NCBI GenBank assembly: GCA_021827255.1
Contig: JAKAWO010000123.1
Location: 1 to 8,552 of the forward strand
Source: Acidobacteriota bacterium
Lineage (GTDB): Bacteria > Acidobacteriota > Terriglobia > UBA7540
Direction of reading: 5' to 3'
DNA: 8,552 nucleotides
Made by a program: the position numbers and the translations under genes
The notes under the pieces: model-generated
Databases searched by the model: none
The model's input: the letters and a program-made list of their open reading frames with translations, nothing else
What the model was told of the DNA's origin: nothing
Shown here: positions 1 to 7,018 of the stretch, piece after piece
Numbering within the stretch: position 1 is the first letter of the stretch
Layout: each line of letters opens with the position of its first letter

Positions 1-51
1 GATCAAGCGACGATACGTCTGAGGATGCAATCGCAGCAGGCGAGGAAGCAT
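1..51 (-). CDS. 5' end of an unidentified gene leaving the window
   Basis: Only the first 17 codons lie in the window; they read MLPRLLRLHPQTYRRLI and stay open to the edge. The start is chosen because the ATG at 51-49 follows a strong Shine-Dalgarno sequence, GGAGGAG (57-63), at a spacing of 5 bases. A sigma70-like promoter (117-145) and a micro-ORF (54-80) precede it on the same strand. The N-terminus is basic and leucine-rich, but too short to assign a family or location. The plus-strand frames here are also open for short distances, so the call rests on the promoter and ribosome-binding site rather than on protein similarity. Confidence 0.45.
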   Translation of the reverse strand, partial: MLPRLLRLHPQTYRRLI

Positions 52-53
52 GG

Positions 54-80
54 CTACTCCTCCGGTGAGAAGTATGCCAT
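54..80 (-). other. Micro-ORF of 8 codons, possible leader peptide
   Basis: The ATG at 80-78 follows a perfect AGGAGG (88-93) at a 7-base spacing, and the ORF reads MAYFSPEE then TAG (56-54). Its last two codons (GAG GAG) form part of the Shine-Dalgarno sequence of the next start, two bases past its stop. That arrangement fits a translated leader that hands ribosomes to the downstream gene. It could also be the intact start of a real gene that suffered a small frameshift. No regulatory codon run such as an attenuator is visible. Confidence 0.35.
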
Positions 81-116
81 ACGGGAGCCTCCTATGTCAC
101 TTTAATTATGCGCGGA

Positions 117-145
117 CGTATAGCCCTCCTGGCCCGTCGTGTCAA
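117..145 (-). promoter_or_regulatory. Sigma70-type promoter for the left-edge gene
   Basis: Read on the minus strand, a perfect -35 box TTGACA (140-145) is followed after exactly 17 bases by TATACG (117-122), which matches the -10 consensus TATAAT at four of six positions. Transcription would start near 108-111, leaving a short leader before the AGGAGG at 88-93. An alternative -10, CATAAT (105-110), is too far from the -35 box. The perfect hexamer, perfect spacing and correctly placed ribosome-binding site support each other. Confidence 0.5.
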
Positions 146-304
146 GCGCAAGTCGCGCTGGCCCCTTCGGGGTGGTGGTGCGGCTCGTTTTGGCCGTTCT
201 GCTGAGCTGCTGTGCGGGTTTGCCTGCCCCAGTCTGCCTCGCCGCTGACGCTTCCCCGCTGGAGGGCTTCCGAGCGCTCGTTGCTTTCTGTCCTGGTTCG
301 CTAA
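146..304. other. Unexplained stretch between the promoter and the pseudogene
   Basis: No supported gene is visible. The most protein-like reading is a plus-strand frame from a GTG at 139 to a stop at 360, with a leucine-rich segment that resembles a signal peptide. It has no ribosome-binding site, and its 3' part runs antisense to the pRiA4b-like pseudogene. A short CCCC-TTC-GGGG hairpin lies near 163-173. The stretch replaces the expected 3' end of the pseudogene, so it may be a junction left by a deletion or insertion. Confidence 0.3.
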
Positions 305-670
305 CCGGCCGGCCAAGCACACCGGCACATCATCGCCATTACTTCCCATCTGGGAGTTGAGAACGCGGAATTCCCATTCCCAAAGAACGATGCCACCGCA
401 GCTATAGAGAAAGGTCTCGCGGGGCCGTAGTTGAAAATCCCGCGGCATTTTCCGCTGCGCCTTGGTCCTGCGCAGAAAACTGGTGAATTCTTGGCCGTGA
501 ATGTGGAAGCTGAAACCGAGACCATTCCAGCCGAGAAGGGTGCGGAAGATCTCGTCGAACTCCGAGAGATCCAACTAATCCGGAACGGCCAGGACCCGGA
601 TCACCATGGGGCTCACCTTGCGCAATACTGCTTATAGAATCAGTGGCTTGAAGGGTATTTGTGTTTTCAT
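305..670 (-). pseudogene. Decayed pRiA4b ORF-3-like protein gene
   Basis: One frame read from the ATG at 670-668 gives a continuous family-like protein interrupted by TAA at codon 13 (634-632) and TAG at codon 32 (577-575). Both sides of each stop look like coding sequence: VSPMVIRVLAVPD before the second stop, then LDLSEFDEIFRTLLGW, HIHGQEF, LRPRETFLYSCG, LWEWEFRVL and PVCLAGR. These correspond to the usual order in the pRiA4b ORF-3 family (Pfam PRiA4_ORF3): a SPM(I/V)-R-L-V start, a helix ending in GW, F-IHG-Y/F, RE-FLY-Y and P-C-AG. The expected PPE-GG tail after CLAGR is absent, so the 3' end is also lost near 305. The family is often found in mobile or plasmid-derived DNA, and its function is unknown. 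Family assignment is by motif recall, not by search. Confidence 0.62.
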
Positions 671-741
671 CCCTCCAGGCTACGATTTGGAGTCCAATTA
701 AGCTAGACCACCGGGTTCCTGCTGCTCTCCCGGCAGGCTCC

Positions 742-2514
742 TTACTTCCAGGATGGCGCGCCGGCTTCTTCTGCAGCCTTTGCGCCCAACTGTTGGAAGA
801 CGCCTTTCCTCGACCAGCGTTTCCAGAAAATAGCGAAGGTTACAATCGTCGTGACCAGCCAGATGACGCTCGAGATCCAGTGTCGGCCGAAAAGGTCAGC
901 AGTCGTTGCTACCGCGCCGGTGCAAAAAGCAACGCCGAGCGCGCATTCATAAACGTCGCTGAGCGTCTCGCGGCGCATTCGGTGGCGTTCTTCAGGAGAG
1001 ACGGATTGGGCGATTTCACCCCAAAGTCCGGGCGGCCGGCAGCGCCGGTAGAACTCGATGAGCGTCTCGCGTTTTTCCGGCGCTGTAAGCAGCGTGACGG
1101 TCACAATGACGAGCCATCCTGAGCCGAAGAGCAGCAGGAAGCCTTGCCAGAACGGCTTGTGCGCGAAATCGAGCACGAACCAGATGTAATAGCTGAGCGG
1201 CAAGCCACCGGCCAGCGCCGCGATCTCGCCCCAGATATTGAGCCGCCACCAGAAAAACCGCAGCCAGGCGAGTGGCAGAATGAAAGCGATCATCACGTTG
1301 TTGATAAACAGGAACCACGCCATCATGCCCTTGACCAGAAACTGCGCCATCACCAGCGCGATCACCAGCAGGCCGAACGTGGCCACGCGGCCCGCCCAAA
1401 CATAGTGGCGGTCGCTCGCGCCGGGCTTGATTTGCCGCTTGTAAAGGTCGTTGATTAAATACGAAGCGCCCCAATTCATTTCCGTGCTGACCGCTGATTG
1501 ATAGGCCGCGAACTCACCCGCCACCAGCAGCCCCTTCAAACCCGGCGGGCCAAAAATCTTGACCAGCTCGCCCCAGACGCGCTCGCCGGCGATGCTGTGA
1601 TGAGGGAAGGCAGCTACGGCAATGATGCCGAGGAAGAAAAAGGGAATGACCCGAACCACGAGAGAGAGAAAAGCATTGAACAACTGCCCGACTTGCGCGT
1701 GAAATTCATTTTTAGCGCTCATGAATTTCTGCGCCGTAAAACCTTCGCCGCCCGCCGGCGAGGCGGCGAAGAAAAGGCCTTGCAGCACCAGAGCGAAAAT
1801 CGTAAGCCCGGTGAAATCCCCGCCCGGCGGCGTCGCGTGGAAGAACGACGCGCCCGCCGATCGCTCGACGGCATGATAAATGTGCCCCAGCCCGCCCAGC
1901 CGGTGGATGACGACGGGGATGAAAATCACGTTAGCGAGTACAAAGAGAGCGAATTGGAAGACTTCCGAATAGACGGCGCCCAAAAGCCCGCCGAGCAGCG
2001 TATAGACCAAGGTGAGCGTGGCCGCGAACACGATGATGGTGGACTTGTTCCAGCCCAGCACCGGCCCCACCGACTTGGTCAACCAGCCGGTGACGTAAGC
2101 CATCAGAACCACCGCCCAGCCAAAGCTGAGATAAATGGCGGCCACGGAGCGGAAGATGCTGGCGGCTCGGCCGCCGTAACGCACCTCGACGAATTCCGCC
2201 GTCGAAACGATCTTCAGTCGGCGCCAGAATTTCGACCAGATCACCGCCACCAGCGGCATCCAGATCATCCACGGAATCCACCACCACCAGTTGCCGAGCA
2301 AACCGCCGTTGTAAATCAGCATGGTGAAGGCGGAGGCGGAGCCGGCGGAGGTGAACGTCGCGACGGTGGAAAATCCAATCGCCCACCAGGGCAGTGAACG
2401 GCTGCCGACGAAGTAGCTCTCAATGTTCTTGCCGGCGCGGCGCGTGAAGTAAGCGCCAATCCCCAGCGCGAGCAGCGCATAGACCGCTATCACCGCCCAA
2501 TCGAGAGGGGTCAT
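742..2514 (-). CDS. Sodium:solute symporter family transporter
   Basis: A 590-residue polytopic inner-membrane protein of the SSS family (SLC5-like, LeuT fold), which imports small solutes with sodium. It starts with LDWAVIAVYALLALGIGAY as the first membrane segment, followed by the family hallmark SYFVGSRSLPWW (residues 33-44), VATFTSAGSA (51-60) and the GGL-containing YTLLGGLLGAVYSEVFQ (171-187). About 13-14 membrane spans are expected, and a basic soluble stretch rich in RR and RRCRPP lies near the C-terminus. The ATG at 2514 is chosen over an upstream ATG at 2553 because it directly precedes the first membrane segment, has GAGGAG (2521-2526) six bases upstream, and shares ATGA with the stop of the small membrane ORF. 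The substrate is not readable; its place beside an epimerase suggests a sugar, amino sugar or sugar acid. No clear intrinsic terminator follows its stop. Confidence 0.95.
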   Translation of the reverse strand: MTPLDWAVIAVYALLALGIGAYFTRRAGKNIESYFVGSRSLPWWAIGFSTVATFTSAGSASAFTMLIYNGGLLGNWWWWIPWMIWMPLVAVIWSKFWRRLKIVSTAEFVEVRYGGRAASIFRSVAAIYLSFGWAVVLMAYVTGWLTKSVGPVLGWNKSTIIVFAATLTLVYTLLGGLLGAVYSEVFQFALFVLANVIFIPVVIHRLGGLGHIYHAVERSAGASFFHATPPGGDFTGLTIFALVLQGLFFAASPAGGEGFTAQKFMSAKNEFHAQVGQLFNAFLSLVVRVIPFFFLGIIAVAAFPHHSIAGERVWGELVKIFGPPGLKGLLVAGEFAAYQSAVSTEMNWGASYLINDLYKRQIKPGASDRHYVWAGRVATFGLLVIALVMAQFLVKGMMAWFLFINNVMIAFILPLAWLRFFWWRLNIWGEIAALAGGLPLSYYIWFVLDFAHKPFWQGFLLLFGSGWLVIVTVTLLTAPEKRETLIEFYRRCRPPGLWGEIAQSVSPEERHRMRRETLSDVYECALGVAFCTGAVATTADLFGRHWISSVIWLVTTIVTFAIFWKRWSRKGVFQQLGAKAAEEAGAPSWK

Positions 2515-2651
2515 GCTTGGCTCCTCGGGCCGTGGCCGCGAACATGACTGCACGCGCTAAAAGCCCCGCCCACGCCTGTCCGGGCGACGAGAACAAGAAG
2601 CGCTAGCACGGCGAGACAAAGGGCGACTTGAATCTCGCCCGGCATCATCAT
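2511..2651 (-). CDS. 46-residue single-span membrane protein coupled to the symporter
   Basis: The ORF reads MMMPGEIQVALCLAVLALL and continues through one hydrophobic segment (about residues 7-24) into a glycine-, histidine- and arginine-rich tail of about 22 residues. Its first ATG (2651-2649) overlaps the epimerase stop as ATGA, and its TGA (2513-2511) overlaps the symporter start as ATGA. AGGAGG (2656-2661) sits 4 bases before the first ATG and 7 before the second (2648), so the second ATG may be the real start. Exact fit between two genes, double coupling and a strong ribosome-binding site argue that it is expressed. It resembles in position and size the short accessory subunits that accompany some SSS and other sodium transporters, but I do not recognise the sequence. 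A role in symporter assembly or stability is inference. Confidence 0.7.
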   Translation of the reverse strand: MMMPGEIQVALCLAVLALLVLVARTGVGGAFSACSHVRGHGPRSQA

Positions 2652-4006
2652 TTTTCCTCCTGCGTGGCGCTTGCCGCGAACGGTGGTTTGACGGCGCGCC
2701 CCTGCTGGATGAGCTTGTCGAGCGCCAGCAACGCCAGCATCAGGTGGCGAGGATGGTGATAATTTTCAACGCGCGTATCGTGCGGCTTGTAGGTCACTTT
2801 CCGATCGGCGTAACTGATCCAAAGGTGATATCCATGCGGCTGAAGCGGGAACTTGGCGCGAACGTATCGGTACATTTTCCCGTACATTTCCCGCGCCCAA
2901 GCGTCGTCCGCCTGCTCGATGAGCAAGAGCGTTCCATTCAGGACTTCTTCCTGCTCCCAGCAGGCCTTGTCGAGCGCCCAAAGATTCAAGTCCACGTTGT
3001 TCAAACTGCGGAAGACGCCGCCGTAAACGCCGTCCCAGGCGACTTCGGCATGCCGGCGAAAACGCTGCGCGGCGGTGCGGAAAATTTGCGGGTCGCGGCG
3101 GCGGACCGCTTCCGCAACAACCATCCAGAGCGTCTCGATGGAATGGCCGGTATAAACAAACTCGGCCAACTCGTTCGTGGGGCGCGAATAATCGTGATTG
3201 AGCAGCTCGTTATTGAGCGCGAAGGCGGGGTTGAAATGCCGGTCGAGCACGGCGTGAAGGCATTCTTCGATGATCGGTTCGAGCTGAGGTTCAGGGCCGG
3301 CTTCGAGCATCTCGCTGATGGTGTGAATCATAACCATGGAAACGCCTTGCACGCGCGCGCCCGCAAAGGGAAGCGGCCTAGGGCCGGCGTACTCGGCGAC
3401 GATACTGGGGTCGTAATCGTGGCGGTTGTAAATCCGCCAGCACTTCAGGAGAATCTCACGCGCCAAGTCGCGGTAACGGCTTTCCCCGCTCGCCCGCGCG
3501 AATTCGGCTAGCCCCTCGGCCACAAACACATCGCCGTAAATGTTCTGGGGCGGCGGGCCGAACGGCCGGCCCTCGCGCGTGAAGCTGGTCGGCCACAGCG
3601 CGTTCGGGTCTTTGGGCTTCGCCTTGAGGATGAATTCGAGTGATCCGCGCGCGGCATCGAGATATTTCTTGTCGTGCCCGAAATTCCCGTACAGGAACGA
3701 ATACACCCAGATGCCGCGCCCTTCAAACCAGGTGTTCTTGGTGCCGCTCAGGTTGCGGCCGTCGCGGTCTGTGTTGCACATGAAGCCGCCGTATTGGTGG
3801 TCAATCACATGCGCATCCATGAAGGGCAGAAAATCCTCGAACAAATCGTAATGATATTGTCGGCGTAAATCTTCCAGGGACCTTCCGGCGAGCGTCCAGC
3901 CCTTTTCGCCGGCGGGCGAAGATTCGCTCCGTTCCCGCCGCGCGGCTTGGCGCGACATCAGTAACGGAGAGAGCATTGAGGTGCTGATGAATTGCCGTCT
4001 CTTCAT
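2648..4006 (-). CDS. AGE-family epimerase/isomerase with a Tat-type signal
   Basis: A 452-residue protein of the N-acylglucosamine 2-epimerase / cellobiose 2-epimerase superfamily, an (alpha/alpha)6 barrel that interconverts C2 epimers or aldose-ketose pairs of sugars. Family marks in order are GGFMCNTDRDG (73-83), WFEGRGIWVYSFLY (93-106), YGDVFVAEGL (157-166), TGHSIET (286-292) with the probable catalytic His288, WEQEE (350-354), and ENYHHPRH (414-421) with a second active-site histidine. The length is slightly above the usual 390-420 because of the N-terminal extension. That extension, MKRRQFISTSMLSPLLM, carries an RRxF twin-arginine motif and a short, weak hydrophobic core, so export by the Tat pathway is likely but not certain. 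The start has AAGGAGG (4011-4017) four bases upstream. The gene sits 77 bases after the 952-residue gene and overlaps the small membrane ORF by four bases. Substrate unknown. Confidence 0.92.
   Translation of the reverse strand: MKRRQFISTSMLSPLLMSRQAARRERSESSPAGEKGWTLAGRSLEDLRRQYHYDLFEDFLPFMDAHVIDHQYGGFMCNTDRDGRNLSGTKNTWFEGRGIWVYSFLYGNFGHDKKYLDAARGSLEFILKAKPKDPNALWPTSFTREGRPFGPPPQNIYGDVFVAEGLAEFARASGESRYRDLAREILLKCWRIYNRHDYDPSIVAEYAGPRPLPFAGARVQGVSMVMIHTISEMLEAGPEPQLEPIIEECLHAVLDRHFNPAFALNNELLNHDYSRPTNELAEFVYTGHSIETLWMVVAEAVRRRDPQIFRTAAQRFRRHAEVAWDGVYGGVFRSLNNVDLNLWALDKACWEQEEVLNGTLLLIEQADDAWAREMYGKMYRYVRAKFPLQPHGYHLWISYADRKVTYKPHDTRVENYHHPRHLMLALLALDKLIQQGRAVKPPFAASATQEEK
2656..2661 (-). promoter_or_regulatory. 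Ribosome-binding site of the small membrane protein
   Basis: The full Shine-Dalgarno hexamer AGGAGG lies inside the last codons of the epimerase gene (encoding Q-E-E). Three tandem ATG codons follow at 2651, 2648 and 2645, with spacings of 4, 7 and 10 bases. The second is best spaced; the first gives the ATGA overlap with the epimerase stop. Confidence 0.7.
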
Positions 4007-4010
4007 GTCG

Positions 4011-4017
4011 CCTCCTT
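4011..4017 (-). promoter_or_regulatory. Ribosome-binding site of the AGE-family epimerase
   Basis: AAGGAGG lies four bases before the ATG at 4006 and fixes the start so that the twin-arginine motif is at residues 3-4. It is much stronger than the AAAAAGGG before the upstream 952-residue gene, so the epimerase can be initiated independently within the shared transcript. Confidence 0.65.
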
Positions 4018-4083
4018 GATGGTTAACGAGTCATCCATGCCTGCCGTCGTCAGCGTCCTCACGCCGTCGCTTCTTGCCGGCCT

Positions 4084-6942
4084 TTACGTTGCCAAGGGCG
4101 GGCCGCTGAGGATCGTAGTGATCGTCGCCCGCGGCCTGACCCCCTCGGGCCCGCGGCAGCTGAAAACAAGCCGGCTTTCGCCCGGCGCGAGCCAGGGCGC
4201 TTGCCCTTCGGGCGTGACGTTCTGTAAAAACGCGCCGTTCGGATCGAAGACGCAGCACTCGTCGGGCGGATGAAATTCCAGGTAATCGCCGGATTCGAGC
4301 GTGACCGGGAATGCCAGCTTCCCGCCTGTGCTCTCGATTTGCGGGTGTTCGAGCTTTACTTCGCGGACTGGCAGCGCCCGCAGCGGGCTGAGGTGGCAGG
4401 TGACGCTCTCGCCCGGCGGCAGGTTGTTATAGTAGATGTTCAGCTCGGCAATCCGAGATTCGTCCACCGCCTCACGGTAAACCGCGAGGGGGTTGTCGTA
4501 GGGCCACAGATAATCACTCCAGCGAGCCGCTTCGGGTTCGACCAGTTCAAAGTATCGCCAGCCCGTGAAATCTATGATGACATAATGCTCGCCGACAGCC
4601 GCCGATTCACCTCGCGGGTCGAGGAGTTGAAAGTTCAGCACCTCGCTTTTGCCGTCGCCATAGATCCAGACGCCGAGGGCCGGCCGGGCGGAGATATCAA
4701 GCGGCGGAAGGAAGCGCTTGCCCAATTTTGCCCAGGCGCCGCGGCGGCTGGAGCCAGTATTCGTGGCGCGCAGAATCCCGCTCTCGTGCTCGGTTCTTAA
4801 TTCCTGTCCCGATCCCTCCAGCGTCATCGTCACGCCGTTTTGGAAACTCTGCAAGGAAAGGTCCGCAGGCCGGCGAAAATCCTCCAGGACGATGTTTTGG
4901 GGCGCGTCGTAGGGTCCGACTGCCATGAGCGCTTGAATTCGGAAACCCGGCTGCTGAGCGGCAAAGCGGTTTCGGACTTGGAACACATTGTTCACACCAT
5001 CGAGTGCCGTCGCTTTGTGCTCGAGATATTCAACGGGAACGAATTGAACTCCGCCGCCGGGGCGGCGCTCGAGCGTGAACTCATCGCCCGGCACTCGCAA
5101 GCGCGCTTTGAGCGATTCGGGAATCGCCCCGGCGGTGCGCAGAGGCTCGTACTCTCCCATCAGCCTTAGCAGTTCGGACCATGGCGGATTCTCGTCCAGT
5201 GTTTTGGGAGTGATTTCCTCGAGAGAAACGGCGGCGTCGTTGGCGAGACTTTTGGTTGCGAGGTAGGCGACGACATCGGGCGTGGTGGCGCGCGCCAAGC
5301 GCGGCCGGTAACGGTTGAAGGCCCACCAGCCTAACTGCGCGGGAATCAGGTCGTTCAGCCTCCCGTTGGCCGCGGCGTGAAGGTCAATGAATCTTTTGGA
5401 TGAGCGGACCGGATGATCCCATGCCCCCAGACGGGAGGTAATGTGCCAGTCATGGTGATACCACTCCGAGGCTTCAACCTGAAGGCGGCGCCGGACGCGC
5501 TGGAAGATGCTGAGGGCGAACCGGGGACCGTAATGCCATTTCCATTCGCTGCCGGCAAAGACATCCGCGCCATCGAGCCCGTCGAAATACATCATGTCGA
5601 AAGCGCAGAAATTCGCGATATGAGCGATTCGCTCGACCATTTCCTCCATCAACGGCGAATCCGGGTCTGGCACGTAGGTGGCAAAGACTTCCTTCAGATT
5701 CCGCAGGGCCGAACCTTTCGGATGGGGCGCGGCCTGGGTCCCATGGACTCCGCGCTGGCAGCCGGTAAGCCCGAAAGCTGAAGCACTTTGCAGTCCGCTA
5801 TAGGTCAGGATTTCGTCGCCCACCAGGATGTCGCGGCCACCACGAAACCAGTAGCCGGAGTAAATCGGCAATCCTCGCGGCGATTCCACGGTGGGAATGA
5901 AGGTGTCCTCGGCTGAAACTGCGGCGGCAAGGGTAAGCTTCCGGCCGGTGGCCAGATTCTTATTGGGAATCGGCGATACCCAGGGATCGCTCTTCTTAAT
6001 GGTGAAAGAGAGCATGTGCCAGCCGGCTTGGAGCCCTGCGGCATGTATTTTTTTGACCACGCTTTGAACCCCATCGAGCCCGTGAGGATACTTCGCAGGA
6101 TAGGGATCGTAATGCCCGTAGGGACCGATCTCGCTGATCAGAAGCTGCTTGAAGCCGCCCGTGCGGGCCATTTCGATCCACTCGTTCACATCCTGCTCGG
6201 AGGGATAGGCAAAAAGGTACGAGGTACGGTTTTCTTCCGTGTCGAGCGCCCACGCTCCACCCACCTCGGAATGGGCGAATCCTTCACGGAGAATCATTTC
6301 TTTGATCGCCGTTCTCACTTCCGCCGTCGGGCAGCCTACGATTCCGATCTTCGCGCCCGCCAGCCCGAACTTCGGATAACAGGCCGACCATAGACGCGCA
6401 TTCCGCTCGGAGCGTCCGCCGGCGTTGGTTTGCAGGTTCAATGCGATGACGCAGGCGGCGAATTGGCCGTTCCAAGCCAGGTTGGCCATGGTTCCGATGT
6501 GGTCCGAGAGGTTCAATTGCAGATTGGATAGGGTGAGTTCTTCTATGGGGCTGCCTTCAACCGATTTCACCTCCAGCGTCAGGTAATGCCGCCGAGCCAT
6601 GAGCGCACACACGACCTTGACCTCAGCCTGATCGAATTCCACCGCCAACCGGCCATCGGAATAGGAGCAACGCGACGGCTGATAGGTCTTCCCGTTTTTC
6701 TTGAGGCTCTGGATGGTGTTTTCAGGGTGCTGGAGGGAATAGTTGTTTCCGCTGCGCTTGTCCACGAAGGCCTGGATGAGCCCCTCGCCGCTCACCGTGT
6801 ATTGCAAGTACTCGTTCTCAAGGGTCACTGCCTTTCCGGCGCTGGCCCGGCCTTGCGAGTTGGCCGGCGCTCGCGCGGCCCAAACGACGGCGGGCGCCGA
6901 TCGCAAAAACTCTCGGCGCGTGAGTTGGTTTTTCGTCGGCAT
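4084..6942 (-). CDS. Tat-exported multidomain protein, probable glycoside hydrolase of unassigned family
   Basis: A 952-residue protein. TRREFLR (8-14) followed by an alanine-rich segment is a Tat signal, which sets the start at 6942; an ATG at 7062 would place 40 residues before the signal and overlap the upstream gene. The ribosome-binding site is weak (AAAAAGGG, close to the ATG). Residues about 40-210 look like a beta-sandwich of the kind found before glycosidase barrels (LENEYLQYTV...DKRSGNNYSL). Residues about 240-610 look like a TIM barrel: EWIEMARTGGFKQLLISEIG (254-273), AAGLQAGWHM (301-310) and FDMMYFDGLDG (448-458), where Asp454 is the best candidate catalytic acid or nucleophile. 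A small insert occupies 366-415. Residues about 685-850 look like a jelly-roll carbohydrate-binding module, and a last beta-domain ends the protein. The reaction and glycan are unknown; I could not place it in a numbered GH family. Domain calls are pattern-based. Confidence 0.8.
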   Translation of the reverse strand: MPTKNQLTRREFLRSAPAVVWAARAPANSQGRASAGKAVTLENEYLQYTVSGEGLIQAFVDKRSGNNYSLQHPENTIQSLKKNGKTYQPSRCSYSDGRLAVEFDQAEVKVVCALMARRHYLTLEVKSVEGSPIEELTLSNLQLNLSDHIGTMANLAWNGQFAACVIALNLQTNAGGRSERNARLWSACYPKFGLAGAKIGIVGCPTAEVRTAIKEMILREGFAHSEVGGAWALDTEENRTSYLFAYPSEQDVNEWIEMARTGGFKQLLISEIGPYGHYDPYPAKYPHGLDGVQSVVKKIHAAGLQAGWHMLSFTIKKSDPWVSPIPNKNLATGRKLTLAAAVSAEDTFIPTVESPRGLPIYSGYWFRGGRDILVGDEILTYSGLQSASAFGLTGCQRGVHGTQAAPHPKGSALRNLKEVFATYVPDPDSPLMEEMVERIAHIANFCAFDMMYFDGLDGADVFAGSEWKWHYGPRFALSIFQRVRRRLQVEASEWYHHDWHITSRLGAWDHPVRSSKRFIDLHAAANGRLNDLIPAQLGWWAFNRYRPRLARATTPDVVAYLATKSLANDAAVSLEEITPKTLDENPPWSELLRLMGEYEPLRTAGAIPESLKARLRVPGDEFTLERRPGGGVQFVPVEYLEHKATALDGVNNVFQVRNRFAAQQPGFRIQALMAVGPYDAPQNIVLEDFRRPADLSLQSFQNGVTMTLEGSGQELRTEHESGILRATNTGSSRRGAWAKLGKRFLPPLDISARPALGVWIYGDGKSEVLNFQLLDPRGESAAVGEHYVIIDFTGWRYFELVEPEAARWSDYLWPYDNPLAVYREAVDESRIAELNIYYNNLPPGESVTCHLSPLRALPVREVKLEHPQIESTGGKLAFPVTLESGDYLEFHPPDECCVFDPNGAFLQNVTPEGQAPWLAPGESRLVFSCRGPEGVRPRATITTILSGPPLAT

Positions 6943-7018
6943 GAACCCTTTTTCCGGATGACCAGAAGCGCGGGCAAGGCCGGCCCGGACTGCGCGTCCC
7001 TCCGTCTCTGACTCCGGA

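Noticed and set aside
1..114. Plus-strand open frames at the left edge, ending at 66 and at 114
   Set aside because: Two competing short frames are open by chance; the minus strand instead shows a promoter and two strong ribosome-binding sites.
139..360. Plus-strand ORF of 73 codons with a signal-peptide-like segment
   Set aside because: It starts at GTG without a ribosome-binding site, overlaps the -35 box of the opposite promoter, and its end is antisense to the pseudogene.
92..574. Minus-strand ORF of 160 codons taken as an intact gene
   Set aside because: Its first 90 codons are part of a pRiA4b-like frame that continues upstream through two stops, and its start is a TTG just after TAG. 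The last 70 codons are low-complexity R/P/A-rich sequence. It is treated as a pseudogene.
715..741. Possible terminator after the symporter
   Set aside because: Only 5-bp stems with long loops can be drawn and no T-tract follows, so the evidence is too weak.
1498..2397. Plus-strand ORF of 299 codons
   Set aside because: It is antisense to the symporter, rich in R, E, H and P as expected for the complement of a membrane-protein gene, and has no recognisable domain.
2744..3511. Plus-strand ORF of 255 codons
   Set aside because: It lies wholly inside the epimerase gene on the other strand, which has clear family motifs; the antisense reading has none.
4003..4038. Eleven-codon ORF whose TGA overlaps the epimerase start as ATGA
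   Set aside because: It has no good ribosome-binding site and reads through the epimerase's own AAGGAGG; an ORF this short arises easily by chance.
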